Assembly: GCF_014287955.1 (NCBI RefSeq) | Contig: NZ_JACOPD010000002.1 | Span: 186,001 to 250,000 of the forward strand | DNA: 64,000 nucleotides | Origin: Lachnospira hominis (ex Liu et al. 2021) | GTDB lineage: Bacteria; Bacillota; Clostridia; Lachnospirales; Lachnospiraceae | Reading direction: 5' to 3' | Part shown: piece after piece, positions 47,297 to 57,812 of the stretch | Layout: each line of letters starts with the position of its first letter | Position numbering within the stretch: the stretch's first letter is position 1 | The notes under the pieces: generated by a model | What the model was told of the DNA's origin: nothing | The model's database searches: none | What the model saw: the letters and a program-made list of their open reading frames with translations, nothing else | Made by a program: the position numbers and the translations under genes

Positions 47297-49729
47297 CTAG
47301 TTACTTCTAAGTTCTATTCCCATTTCTGACAAATCATTAAGAATCTTCTCCATGATAGGAGCTATATCTTTATCTTCCAATGTTCTGTCATTTGCCCTGA
47401 ATGAAATTGAATACGCAACAGATTTAAATCCAGCTTTAATCTGTTCGCCTTCGTATATATCAAACAGCTTGAAGCTCTCAACAAGCTTACCGCCGCGTTT
47501 TTCAATGACTTTTTCAACAGTTCCAACAAGCATGTCTTTAGGCATAACCATGCTTATATCTCTTGTAACAGCCGGGAATTTGGCAATTCCTGTATATTTT
47601 CTGTCAAATGAAGCCATCGGAGTAATCTTTGATAAATCAAGAACAGCAATATATGTTCTCTCACCAAGACTATAATTATCAGCAACATCAGGATGTACTT
47701 CACCAAGATATCCGATAACAGTTCCATCATAGATTACATTTGCCTGACGACCCGGATGAAGATATGGCTTGCCTGCCTGTGGATCATATTCAGGCTTATT
47801 TCTCATTCCTATTCTTTCAAGAAATTCTTCTACAACTCCTTTCATTGTAAAGAAATCTCCATCTCCAAAGAAACCAAGAGTAAAATCAACGCTTTCTGTT
47901 GGAAGCTCTTCTTCATTATCAGACGGAATATAAACTGTAGCAAGTTCATACAGCTTAACATTTTTATTTCTTCTGTTATAATTTGTTGAAAGTGATGTAA
48001 GCATACCATTAAGAGGAAGTGTTCTCATAATAGAGAAATCTTCTCCAAGTGGATTTGAAATCACAACTGTCTTTCTAAGTGGTGAATCCTTAGCAATCTT
48101 TAATTTATCAAAAACCTTAGGGCTTTCAAATGAATATGTCATAGCCTGTGAAAATCCACAGAACTGTGCTATCTCGCCTGCAACATCCTTAACTGTCTGC
48201 TTGAACGAAACCTTACCCATTGTTGTAGCACCATGAGGAAGTGTTGTAGGAATGTTGTCATAGCCATAAAATCTTGCAACTTCTTCAGCAATATCAGCTG
48301 TTCTTATTAAATCCTGACGGAATGTAGGAATAATAAGCTCATTTGATTCTTTATCATATTCTATTTCAAGACGCTTGAAATAATCCATCATATCATCAAC
48401 GGATACATTTGTACCAAGAAGTTTATTCACTCTTTCAGGTTCAAATACAATTCTTCTGCATTCTTTCTTAACAGGATAGATATCAACAGCTCCACCGACA
48501 ACTTCGCCGGCACCAAGTTCTTCTATAAGCTGGCATGCTCTGTCCATTGCAGCCATTGCATTTTCAGGATCAAGACCTTTTTCAAACTTGCCTGATGCAT
48601 CTGTACGAAGACCGATTCTCTTAGTTGTCTTTCTGATGTTTGTTCCGTCAAAAGTTGCAGCTTCAAAAAGCATTGTCTTAACATCATCTGTAATCATTGA
48701 ATTTTCGCCGCCCATTACACCGGCAACACCTACGGCACGTTCACCGTCACAAATCATAAGTGTTGATGAATTAAGTATTCTTTCCTGACCATCAAGTGTG
48801 ACGAATTTTTCACCATCAGCAGCTGTTCTTACAACAATCTTTTTACCTGCAATCTGGTCATAGTCATATGCATGCATAGGCTGACCATATTCTTCCATAA
48901 CATAGTTAGTTATATCTACTATATTGTTAATAGGTCTGATTCCTGCTGTCATAAGTCTGTGCTGCATCCACTTTGGAGATGGTGCAAGTTTGATATTTTT
49001 AACAACTCTTGCAACATAACGAGGGCAAAGTTCTTTTGCTTCAATATCTACACTTATGTAATCGTTAACATCCTCTGAATTGCCTGTCTTAGATGGCATT
49101 GGAGGATTAAATGGTTTGTTGAATGTAGCTGCTGCCTCTCTTGCAATACCGATTACACTATAGCAGTCAACACGGTTATTTGTAATCTCATATTCAAATA
49201 CAGTATCATTAAGTCCAAGATACTCTACGGCATCAGAACCTACAACTGCATCATCACCAAGAATATATATACCATTTTCCGGTGCATCAGGATAAAACTC
49301 TCTTGATGAACCAAGTTCTTCAATTGCACACATCATGCCGCATGATTCTATGCCACGAAGTTTACCTTTCTTTATCTTAATTCCGTCCTCAGGAAGTGCA
49401 GAACCGTCATGACCGCCTGCAACACGTCCTCCATCAAGAACTACAGGCACTTTCTGACCCTTTGAACCAACTTCAATATTAGGTGCACCTGTTACAATCT
49501 GAACTGTTGAATCACCTACATTTACCTGGCATATAACAAGCTTGTCTGCATCAGGATGCTTTTCTACTGATTCAATCTGTCCAACTACTATTTTATCAAG
49601 GTTCTTATCATATGCTGTGAAGCATTCAACCTTTGTTCCTGAAAGTGTCATGGCATCACGGAACTGCTGATCTGTAACATCATCAAGTCCGGGTACCATT
49701 GCTTTAATCCAATTTAAAGATGTATTCAT
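47297..49729 (-). CDS. pheT: Phenylalanyl-tRNA synthetase beta subunit
   Basis: 810 residues. The N-terminal tRNA-binding domain (VVGQIESVEKHPDADKLVICQVNVG) leads. The B3/B4 editing region, B5 (VEEVARFYGYDNIPTTLP), a class II-like core and the C-terminal FDX-ACB anticodon-binding domain (FDIYEGEQIKAGFKSVAYSI) follow. It lies after pheS in the usual order. Confidence 0.97.
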   Translation of the reverse strand: MNTSLNWIKAMVPGLDDVTDQQFRDAMTLSGTKVECFTAYDKNLDKIVVGQIESVEKHPDADKLVICQVNVGDSTVQIVTGAPNIEVGSKGQKVPVVLDGGRVAGGHDGSALPEDGIKIKKGKLRGIESCGMMCAIEELGSSREFYPDAPENGIYILGDDAVVGSDAVEYLGLNDTVFEYEITNNRVDCYSVIGIAREAAATFNKPFNPPMPSKTGNSEDVNDYISVDIEAKELCPRYVARVVKNIKLAPSPKWMQHRLMTAGIRPINNIVDITNYVMEEYGQPMHAYDYDQIAGKKIVVRTAADGEKFVTLDGQERILNSSTLMICDGERAVGVAGVMGGENSMITDDVKTMLFEAATFDGTNIRKTTKRIGLRTDASGKFEKGLDPENAMAAMDRACQLIEELGAGEVVGGAVDIYPVKKECRRIVFEPERVNKLLGTNVSVDDMMDYFKRLEIEYDKESNELIIPTFRQDLIRTADIAEEVARFYGYDNIPTTLPHGATTMGKVSFKQTVKDVAGEIAQFCGFSQAMTYSFESPKVFDKLKIAKDSPLRKTVVISNPLGEDFSIMRTLPLNGMLTSLSTNYNRRNKNVKLYELATVYIPSDNEEELPTESVDFTLGFFGDGDFFTMKGVVEEFLERIGMRNKPEYDPQAGKPYLHPGRQANVIYDGTVIGYLGEVHPDVADNYSLGERTYIAVLDLSKITPMASFDRKYTGIAKFPAVTRDISMVMPKDMLVGTVEKVIEKRGGKLVESFKLFDIYEGEQIKAGFKSVAYSISFRANDRTLEDKDIAPIMEKILNDLSEMGIELRSN

Positions 49730-49784
49730 GATTAATTATCCCTTCTGATATCTATAATATATTCACAACCTGTTATCTTAATTA

Positions 49785-50807
49785 TTAGAACTGCTTTAAG
49801 AAACGTGCGTCATTTTCATATAAAAGTCTCATATCATCAATTTCATATTTGAGAAGTGCTATTCTTTCAAGACCAACACCAAATGCAAAACCAGTATATT
49901 TATCTGTATCAATTCCGCTCATCTCAAGTACGTGAGGATGAACCATTCCACATCCTAAAATTTCAATCCAGCCTTCACCTTTACACATACGGCATCCTTT
50001 ACCGCCACACTTAAAGCATGAAACATCCATTTCAGCACTAGGTTCTGTAAATGGAAAATGATGAGGTCTGAATTTAACTTTTGTCTCAGGGCCAAATACT
50101 TCTTTTGCAAATTCTACAAGTGTACCCTTTAAATCCGCAAATGTAATATTTTCATCAATAACAAGACCTTCTACCTGATGGAAACATGGTGAATGTGTTG
50201 CATCAACTTCGTCTGCTCTGTATACACGACCCGGAGAAATCATACGAAGCGGAAGTTTTCCTTTCTCCATCTCACGAACCTGAACTGATGATGTCTGTGT
50301 ACGAAGGACAATCTTGTCATTAATATAAAATGTATCCTGTTCATCTTTTGCCGGATGATTGGCAGGTATATTCAACGCTTCAAAATTATAGTAATCATAT
50401 TCGACTTCAGGACCTTCTACAACTTCGTATCCCATACCAACAAATATTTTCTTAATTTCTTCAAGAGCAAGTGTATTAGGATGACTATGTCCAACATTAT
50501 TCTTTTTTGCAGGAAGTGTTACATCAATAACTTCTGCTTTCATCTGAATCTCTCTCATCTTCTCTGAAAGTTCTTTTCTTGCATTCTCAAGAACTTCCTC
50601 TATAGCCTGTCTTGTCTCATTGACTATCTGACCAACCATAGGTCTGTCTTTTGGCTCAACATCCTTCATTCCTTTAAGGACTTCTGTAAGTTCGCCTTTC
50701 TTGCCGAGGATAGATACTCTTACCTCATTTAACTTTTCAAGTGAATCAGTAGAGTTAATCTGTTCTAACGCTCTCTCCCTGATTTCCTGCAATCTTTCCT
50801 TCATCAT
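49785..50807 (-). CDS. pheS: Phenylalanyl-tRNA synthetase alpha subunit
   Basis: 340 residues. N-terminal coiled coil, then the class II motifs: [47 protein letters not shown] (motif 2), and [22 protein letters not shown] (motif 3). [18 protein letters not shown] insert holds zinc-type cysteines, seen in some PheS proteins. The ATG at 50807 is used; GGAGG is 11 bases before it. A TTG further upstream has no ribosome-binding site. Confidence 0.96.
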   Translation of the reverse strand: MMKERLQEIRERALEQINSTDSLEKLNEVRVSILGKKGELTEVLKGMKDVEPKDRPMVGQIVNETRQAIEEVLENARKELSEKMREIQMKAEVIDVTLPAKKNNVGHSHPNTLALEEIKKIFVGMGYEVVEGPEVEYDYYNFEALNIPANHPAKDEQDTFYINDKIVLRTQTSSVQVREMEKGKLPLRMISPGRVYRADEVDATHSPCFHQVEGLVIDENITFADLKGTLVEFAKEVFGPETKVKFRPHHFPFTEPSAEMDVSCFKCGGKGCRMCKGEGWIEILGCGMVHPHVLEMSGIDTDKYTGFAFGVGLERIALLKYEIDDMRLLYENDARFLKQF

Positions 50808-50884
50808 GATTACTTTTTCCTCCAATTTAAAATAACTGAACTGTAACTAATTTTAACACATGTACCGTAATTGGCAAGCAAAAT

Positions 50885-52255
50885 TTAATTTATAGACCTT
50901 TTTTCATATTCATCAAGTATTTCCAAAGTCTCTTTTGTATACTCCGGATGTAATTTATTAACTTTTCTTATGTTATATTTTGCTTCTTCAATCCTGCCTT
51001 CATTATACTCAATCTGATTTCTCAGTTTCTTACGACGTGCCGCAAGTTCATGCCTGATTTCAACCATTTCATTGCGTATATATAGTCCTTTGGTCTGCGA
51101 AAGCCATACAACTGTGTCTGAAATTCCTATTCTTTTCAGAAGCATAAGCAGCTTATTTTCTGCATCATTAAGATTAGCTGTCATCATCAATACATGCTTT
51201 CTTTCTTCTTTCATCTTAAGATATAATTCAAATTTTCTTCCAAGTTCATATGAGCTCTTTATTTTGTATTTATCATATTCATATGAAAGCACATTTGCCG
51301 CATTAACATACTTTATCTTTATCTTGTTTAATGCCGCCGTAATTTTATTTATCTTTATTTCGACTGCCGATGCCTGTCTGTGAATAATACTCAGCCATGC
51401 AAATATTCCCACAGCAACTATTGCACCAAGAAATGTCACAACAAAGAATAAATATAACTCATCTTCATTATCAAGTGCAACCATAACTATTGTAAAAATA
51501 GAATAAACTACCGCAAGACAGGCAAGAACTATAATTGCAGCCTTTTTGATTGCAGCATGTTTCTTTTTCAGATTCTTGGCTTCCATTCTAAGAGCCATCC
51601 TCTCGCCCTCAAGAGACTGTAAATCTCTTTTCACTGTCTCATAATATGTTTCCTGCTGCTGTATAAACCTAAAACTCTTAGGAAGTTCCTGTGCATACAT
51701 GTCCATTCTGTTATATGCATTATTAGACAGCTTGCTCTCGGAATTTTTAAGAATCCGCCTGTCAACCGCAAGATTGTCAACAAGTTCAGCCTGTTTTGCA
51801 ATCTGGTCTTTCAGATTATCCGGTGCATTTTCATACAGTTCAATATCAGCAAATCTCTCTGATACCTGACTGTACTCCTCCATTATCATTTCAATATGCC
51901 TTCCGGCATCTTCCATAATCTCGCACTGGCCTTTAACATATTCTTTCAGGTCACTTCCATCAAAAGCTCCCAGTTTTACGTTATCACTTTCATCACCCAC
52001 AAGCAGTTCATCATCGCTGAAGCCGTCAAAGCCCTCATCATCTTCCGGCGTTTCATATCCTGAACTCTCATCATACTCATCAAATTCCTGATTATCAGTG
52101 TCTTCGTTTTCTTTGCCATAATCCTCTTCATCAAGATATGACTTTATTGTTCTGGCATGCTTATTCAGTTCTTCATCAAATTCGTCATATTCTTCATAAT
52201 CATCTTCTATTTCATCTTTAAAGAAGATATTCTTAACTGACTTTAAAAATCCCAT
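50885..52255 (-). CDS. Uncharacterised coiled-coil membrane protein
   Basis: 456 residues. Residues about 14-95 are a very acidic, low-complexity region full of Asp, Glu and Tyr. A coiled-coil segment (about 105-240) leads to two closely spaced membrane helices (about 242-262 and 270-292). A second long coiled-coil (about 295-450) contains ARRKKLRNQIEYNEG-like repeats. I recognise no family. The layout (cytosolic acidic arm, membrane hairpin, coiled coils) suggests a membrane scaffold. It is the last gene of the post-rarA block. Confidence 0.75.
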   Translation of the reverse strand: MGFLKSVKNIFFKDEIEDDYEEYDEFDEELNKHARTIKSYLDEEDYGKENEDTDNQEFDEYDESSGYETPEDDEGFDGFSDDELLVGDESDNVKLGAFDGSDLKEYVKGQCEIMEDAGRHIEMIMEEYSQVSERFADIELYENAPDNLKDQIAKQAELVDNLAVDRRILKNSESKLSNNAYNRMDMYAQELPKSFRFIQQQETYYETVKRDLQSLEGERMALRMEAKNLKKKHAAIKKAAIIVLACLAVVYSIFTIVMVALDNEDELYLFFVVTFLGAIVAVGIFAWLSIIHRQASAVEIKINKITAALNKIKIKYVNAANVLSYEYDKYKIKSSYELGRKFELYLKMKEERKHVLMMTANLNDAENKLLMLLKRIGISDTVVWLSQTKGLYIRNEMVEIRHELAARRKKLRNQIEYNEGRIEEAKYNIRKVNKLHPEYTKETLEILDEYEKRSIN

Positions 52256-52267
52256 ATGTACCCCATT

Positions 52268-53086
52268 CTATGATTTGTACTTAATATACTGTTTCTTCCA
52301 GTCATCAAGCAGACCGGTAAGTGCATCATTATACTCCGTAATATCAGCCTCCTCTTTAAGCTTTTCAATCTGCTGGAGATGTCTGTATGTATCAGAATAT
52401 CTTGCATTGTCTGCCAGTTTTTCAAGTTCGCTTTTCAAAGCTGCCTCCTGGTCAGATGCATCATCACTTTCTATTATATTATTTCCCATAGCCAGTCTTT
52501 TAGCTGCCATAAAACATTTTAGCGACTCTTCGTGCTGCCCTATTTTGTAGGCTTCCTCAAAATATGGAACAGACTGTTTGTATAAAAACATTCTTGCATG
52601 TGCAACCCCCATATTATGATACACTCTCGCATAAAACAATCCCGAAAGTGACTTATCATATGTACCCTCAATTATTTTTGCATAATTTTGCACTGCACCG
52701 TAATAACATTTATTTTCAAGCAATGTATCAGCTCTCGCTTTAAGTCTTTCATAAACATTGCGGCTGTCAAGTGTTCCAAGCACACCGCTTAACTGTTCTA
52801 TCTCTTCATTGCTGTAATAATCAACATATTTTAAAACACTTACAACAATCTGTGCAAGTCCTGCATTCCTGCTTTTCAAATCTGCAATTATCTGTACCAG
52901 CTGTTTCTGCCCTGTCTCCTCAACAAATGAATTGAAGTCGTCATCAAAGAAGTCAATGCTTATAAAATAAATATTATTATATATAAAATAGCACAATTCC
53001 TCAAGTGTATATATTTTAAGTCCTATATCCTTTACAACAAGCGGCTGTTTTGCCTCTCTTGCCCTGCATAATATTATCTTTCCCAT
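52268..53086 (-). CDS. Uncharacterised TPR-like protein
   Basis: 272 residues. A short N-terminal segment of about 60 residues (KIYTLEELCYFIYNNIYFISIDFF) precedes helical repeats. Those at about 113-195 fit TPR units (ADTLLENKCYYGAVQNYAKII, YHNMGVAHARMFLYKQSVPYFEEAYKIG). TPR proteins usually mediate protein contacts. The gene begins 13 bases after the actin/Hsp70-fold gene, so the two are likely co-translated. No enzymatic motif. Confidence 0.72.
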   Translation of the reverse strand: MGKIILCRAREAKQPLVVKDIGLKIYTLEELCYFIYNNIYFISIDFFDDDFNSFVEETGQKQLVQIIADLKSRNAGLAQIVVSVLKYVDYYSNEEIEQLSGVLGTLDSRNVYERLKARADTLLENKCYYGAVQNYAKIIEGTYDKSLSGLFYARVYHNMGVAHARMFLYKQSVPYFEEAYKIGQHEESLKCFMAAKRLAMGNNIIESDDASDQEAALKSELEKLADNARYSDTYRHLQQIEKLKEEADITEYNDALTGLLDDWKKQYIKYKS

Positions 53087-53099
53087 TTACGCATGACCC

Positions 53100-54251
53100 T
53101 CATTTCAGTAAAAACGTTTTTTCTATTATTTTTCCGGAACTTTTTACTATGTCACCAAAGCCTTTATCCTTTATTAACACATGACATTCCTCATCAGACA
53201 TAAAATCAACATCCATTTCTATTCTTGTCATTTTACCTTCACGGAAAGGCAGTGAACTTATGTCAATTTTTTCAATATATTCTTTGTTAGTATCAACAGG
53301 TCTCAGATAAAAATTAATATATCTTACATCATCTATTATAAAAAACAGCTGTTTTTTTACACTGTACCAGTTTGTTCCGGGTCTTACAATTTTCAGACGC
53401 ATATCGTTTCCACGCTCGCATATGTCCATCTCTATACCAGTTGTAATCCTGTTTTTGCATGCCAGAATTGTATCAGGAGGAAGTATCTGTTTTACTTTTG
53501 TACATGCCCCAAGAACCGCACCTTTCACATAAAGATTCTGCCCTGCAAAAACTTTTCTTGAATGGCACAGAAATCTTGTGAATTCATCAGGAAATTTCTC
53601 CATCTCAAATCTGCTGCCTGTAAGAAATACACTTGAGACATTATACCTGGACAGCAATCCTTTAAGCCACTCTGTTATCTCATGCTGATTAACACACAGA
53701 TTGCTATATGAATCCTTTTCTTCATCATATTGTATGGCATCAGAAAAATACCTGTTTTCCATTATAACATCACAACCATTAAGATTAGATTTCATGCAGA
53801 TATATGATGCAATATTATCATTACTGTAGTCAAGAAGCATAACACCTGCTGAATACAGACCTTTTTTCTGGCTGTAAGCATAAAAAGCAAAACTTTCCTC
53901 ATGGCTTATAACTGACCACTGTTCACTGTTAAACTGCAGCCGTTTCATGACTTCCGATATAAAATTAAGCTTTTTAATTTCATAATCAGCGATTGTTATG
54001 CATATCAATCCCGCTTTTCTGCCCTGTGCACATTTTGATGCACATTCTATTATCGATGCAATAAATTCACAGGCTGCCTCAATATTACCGCTCTGTTCCC
54101 AGCCTGGCATTTCAAACGGATTTAAAAAAGCGGCCTCGTTTTCAGGTCCTGTAACATGTATCACCATCTCTGTCTGCTCATCCCAGATTGCAGCCTGTGT
54201 TATTTTATCCTGTATATCAATCCCGACTATCACTCCATTTACATTATTCAT
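53100..54251 (-). CDS. Uncharacterised actin/Hsp70-fold protein (DUF5716-like)
   Basis: 383 residues. VGIDIQDKITQAAIW near the N-terminus resembles the phosphate-1 motif of the actin/Hsp70 ATPase fold, LLDYSNDNIASYI sits where phosphate-2 would be but lacks the usual GGGT, and SVFLTGSRFEMEKF with YVKGAVLGA matches the adenosine-binding end. I infer an actin-like nucleotide-binding fold with an altered active site. I link it from memory to DUF5716, common in Lachnospiraceae. ATG at 54251 after AGGTGAGG. Directly follows the 1182-residue gene. Confidence 0.72.
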   Translation of the reverse strand: MNNVNGVIVGIDIQDKITQAAIWDEQTEMVIHVTGPENEAAFLNPFEMPGWEQSGNIEAACEFIASIIECASKCAQGRKAGLICITIADYEIKKLNFISEVMKRLQFNSEQWSVISHEESFAFYAYSQKKGLYSAGVMLLDYSNDNIASYICMKSNLNGCDVIMENRYFSDAIQYDEEKDSYSNLCVNQHEITEWLKGLLSRYNVSSVFLTGSRFEMEKFPDEFTRFLCHSRKVFAGQNLYVKGAVLGACTKVKQILPPDTILACKNRITTGIEMDICERGNDMRLKIVRPGTNWYSVKKQLFFIIDDVRYINFYLRPVDTNKEYIEKIDISSLPFREGKMTRIEMDVDFMSDEECHVLIKDKGFGDIVKSSGKIIEKTFLLK

Positions 54252-54263
54252 TAAATTCCTCAC

Positions 54264-57200
54264 CTACATTGGTTTAAAAATCTGTTGTGTTACATAATCC
54301 TGAACACAATAATCATACATACACTTTTTCATTTCTGCCGGATCATGCTGCTGCCTTGCCGAAAGAATTTTATTAATGCTGTCAAATCTTCCTGCGGTCT
54401 CTGATTTATTGATAACATTATTCTGCATATGAAATATATCAGACTTTCTTGTTTCACTTCCAATTTCTTCAACAAAATAATATCTGACACTCTCCGAATA
54501 AAAAAGTGTAAATCCTTTTACAAAATAGCCTCCACAACTTGAAAGAATCTCAGTATATTCATTACTGCTTTCTCCAAACCAGTAATGAATCTCCACACGC
54601 GAATCCGGATTACCTGCATACTCCGCAAATGTCCTGTCTGTCATATTATATGGAAGTGCAAATACTTCAGAATAATTTTTATAAAATTCAAAACACTTGT
54701 CCACTGCACATAATGTTTTTATAATTTCATATATAAATCTGCTTTTTGACTCTGTAAGTTCTCCGGTTCTTAAAGAATAATATTTTAAGTATGCAAGGAC
54801 ACAGACATCAGGAATTGCACGTTTTTCCATAATAAGCTCTTCTATCACGTCAAAAACTGCTATGTCAACTTCTCTGTGCTTTACAAAATACATAAAAGCA
54901 TTATATGCAGCATAAGCCGCAATAACTGTCCTGTGTCCACCATTTTTTACATATGAATCAAATACATCTGTAAGCCTTTTATCACTTGATTTTGTAAAAA
55001 GCATCTGTGCGACAATTCTTTCTTCTATATCACCTGTAAATACATCATAATCTTTGCATGCATTCCATATATCAAGCATCTGCTCATTAGTTCCATTAAA
55101 TCTTTTTTCAAGATTTTCAAGAATATCAGCATTATATTTTTTATTTTCAAAAGCATATTCACACAGCTGCGTAAGTTCATCATCATCTTCTGTCCCTGCA
55201 AATTCCAGTATATGACGTGCAAGTTCTGATATTTTTCCTGAATTGGCATTACATATTCCGTACTGCTTTATAATTGAAAATGCAAAACTATAAGCATTAT
55301 TATCGACACTTGCATATATAAGTCTCACTGCATCATTTTCATCTAAATCATCAGTATCTATAATCTGTATATCTGCCAGATAATTTTCTTTATCATATGA
55401 TTTTTCAAAATATTTTATAAGCCAGCTGTTAAGCTTCTTTTTACATTTTTTATCACAATCGGCATCATTTATGATACATCTGACAGCTTCATATATTTCT
55501 TCATTAAATATATCTTTTTTCTGCTCGTACAAAATTATATTTTTATATTTTTCTATATCATTTTCTTCATATTGATAAGCAAGCATGCTCTCGTTTATCA
55601 TTTCGTAGTATTTATTTTCAAATACTTTTTCAATGTCATACCTGAAGCTGTCCTTAAAAAATTCTCCTGATTCTGATTCAAATATAATAACGGCATCTTT
55701 CGTGTAAATCGGGACAAATGCACATTTATTAATGATTTCGTAACGATGTAACGTCTTATATTCTTTATGTTTTACCCATACAGCTTTTACATTTTCCTCA
55801 TAACATTTTATTTTATAAGTGTATAAAATTTTCATCATTGATGATGCTGTATACTCATCAAATAAACATTTATTCCATATTCTTTTATAAATTAATATAA
55901 GATGATTATTAATTCTGCCATAACGAAGCTGTTCATACGCAAATTTATCAATAAGTGGCATGTACATCTCCATTATCTTCTCATTTTCCGCTTCATTAAA
56001 AAGTACATCTGCATATAAAAATGATTTATTTTCATAATCAAGAGAGGCATCGTATGCGAAATACATTAAAACAAGCTTTGAAAAACGCGGATATTTATTT
56101 TTATCAAGACTTTTTATGTAATATTCATATAATCTTGTAATTTTTATCCCTCGAAGAATCCCTTTCTCATAATAAATATTACTTTCACGGCTTATACTTC
56201 CGGCACAAATCAAGTATGAAATAATAGACGTAAGTACCTCATCTTTTTCATATATTTTGTAAATATTTTTCAACAGTTCTATTTTTGAATTGCTGGCATT
56301 TTTGTCAGAAACAGCTATCTGTGCGGCATGCAATGCAAGTTTTTCACTTACAATGTTATTCTTACAGCCAAACGTAAGAACCTGTATCTCAAATTTATCA
56401 AGAACTCTTAAAAGATGAGGCTGATTATTCATAACATTTAATGCTTCCATATACATCACACCGCTTTTACATCCTGAACGGAAGCTTTCTTTTATCCTCA
56501 TAAGCTTAATGCTCTGATTATGTCCGAATGTCAGATCAACATAAAATCTTATCCACAATATACGCCAGTCATCATTGCCATTTTCATATAAATTTTTAAT
56601 ATCTATGGCAGCCTTCGCAGTATATACTGCATTACTTATAAGCATTGATTTTACATAAAGATAATAGCTGTATAAAAATGCATCATCTTTTGAAACCTGA
56701 ACCTGCTCAATAAGATTTTGTGCCTCATCATTCATCTTACGCAGGTTATAAACCTGTGCCTGCATAAGCATGTACAGCGGATTGGCATAATCGAGCATTC
56801 TCAGCCTTTCTATAAGATTAGCCGAACGCTCAGCCCACACACCTGTATCAAATTTTTTCATGCGGTAATCGAGATAATTTTTGGTAATCTCATACATGAG
56901 TTTTCTCTTATCATGATATATCTCATTTGTATTTTCATCCGGATACTCTGCATATATTTTCTTTACTTCTATATCAGTTACAATTTTATGGTTATATGTA
57001 TTTATTATTATTCTTCCATAATTATATCCATCATGAAGTTTTTCATAATTAATTATATATGCAAGTTCACATTTATTTCCTGTAAAATTCTGTGCCGAAA
57101 TATGCTTTGTTTCCATTGAAATAAAATCTGCTTCAACGCAAATATCTGCCTCAATATATCCCCACGCATTTTTTTCTAAAGCAATAGTATCTCTTCTGTC

Positions 57201-57812
57201 ATCGCTGCATATATATGAGCGTTCTTTATCTCCGCATAAATTTATTAAAACAGGAGATTTCTTCCCGGCAGCAACGAGAAACTCTTCTATCGCACGCCCG
57301 GTATTATTCTCTTTTTTCAATGCTTCATATATATTAGATAGTTTTGTATCATTTTCAATAAGGATATTGAAATTATCACTAAGAAAAACTGCAACAGCCT
57401 CTTCCGGATAATCTCTTGTGAAATTAGCAAATTGAAATAAATCTGCAATATCATTTTCGTTAGTCTTTAAAAATTGTGCCGTAACTGTAAAAGCATATTC
57501 TAAAAAATATTCCCCCGCATTGCTTATGACATCAAACTTGCCTTTTATAACATCATCTTTCTGAAGTCCATTAGTATCAACAATATAATGTATCGTACTT
57601 ACAGTTCCAAGAAACATATTGTCGATGATTTTAACACGCTCATTTGATGACCAGATAACGCCTTTTGTTACTTCCCTTGAGACTATATCAAACGACTGCT
57701 CACAGACTACATTTTTTGTGATATTTAATTCTATATTATCCTGTTTAAAATGCAGCTTAGGATTATCATATACAAAATGACCACATGCCAGCCGCCTAAG
57801 ATTATCTCTCAT
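54264..57812 (-). CDS. Very large uncharacterised repeat protein (DUF5717-like)
   Basis: 1182 residues. The first part (to about 290) is beta-rich with a repeated VCEQSF/VSNAGEYFLEY pattern, like tandem Ig-like domains. From about 310 the protein is helical and looks like a long superhelical array with many aromatic and acidic residues. No signal peptide or membrane helix. The ATG overlaps the rarA stop by one base. From memory I associate it with DUF5717. It has no detectable enzyme motif. In four-gene order with the actin-fold, TPR-like and coiled-coil proteins. Confidence 0.78.
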   Translation of the reverse strand: MRDNLRRLACGHFVYDNPKLHFKQDNIELNITKNVVCEQSFDIVSREVTKGVIWSSNERVKIIDNMFLGTVSTIHYIVDTNGLQKDDVIKGKFDVISNAGEYFLEYAFTVTAQFLKTNENDIADLFQFANFTRDYPEEAVAVFLSDNFNILIENDTKLSNIYEALKKENNTGRAIEEFLVAAGKKSPVLINLCGDKERSYICSDDRRDTIALEKNAWGYIEADICVEADFISMETKHISAQNFTGNKCELAYIINYEKLHDGYNYGRIIINTYNHKIVTDIEVKKIYAEYPDENTNEIYHDKRKLMYEITKNYLDYRMKKFDTGVWAERSANLIERLRMLDYANPLYMLMQAQVYNLRKMNDEAQNLIEQVQVSKDDAFLYSYYLYVKSMLISNAVYTAKAAIDIKNLYENGNDDWRILWIRFYVDLTFGHNQSIKLMRIKESFRSGCKSGVMYMEALNVMNNQPHLLRVLDKFEIQVLTFGCKNNIVSEKLALHAAQIAVSDKNASNSKIELLKNIYKIYEKDEVLTSIISYLICAGSISRESNIYYEKGILRGIKITRLYEYYIKSLDKNKYPRFSKLVLMYFAYDASLDYENKSFLYADVLFNEAENEKIMEMYMPLIDKFAYEQLRYGRINNHLILIYKRIWNKCLFDEYTASSMMKILYTYKIKCYEENVKAVWVKHKEYKTLHRYEIINKCAFVPIYTKDAVIIFESESGEFFKDSFRYDIEKVFENKYYEMINESMLAYQYEENDIEKYKNIILYEQKKDIFNEEIYEAVRCIINDADCDKKCKKKLNSWLIKYFEKSYDKENYLADIQIIDTDDLDENDAVRLIYASVDNNAYSFAFSIIKQYGICNANSGKISELARHILEFAGTEDDDELTQLCEYAFENKKYNADILENLEKRFNGTNEQMLDIWNACKDYDVFTGDIEERIVAQMLFTKSSDKRLTDVFDSYVKNGGHRTVIAAYAAYNAFMYFVKHREVDIAVFDVIEELIMEKRAIPDVCVLAYLKYYSLRTGELTESKSRFIYEIIKTLCAVDKCFEFYKNYSEVFALPYNMTDRTFAEYAGNPDSRVEIHYWFGESSNEYTEILSSCGGYFVKGFTLFYSESVRYYFVEEIGSETRKSDIFHMQNNVINKSETAGRFDSINKILSARQQHDPAEMKKCMYDYCVQDYVTQQIFKPM

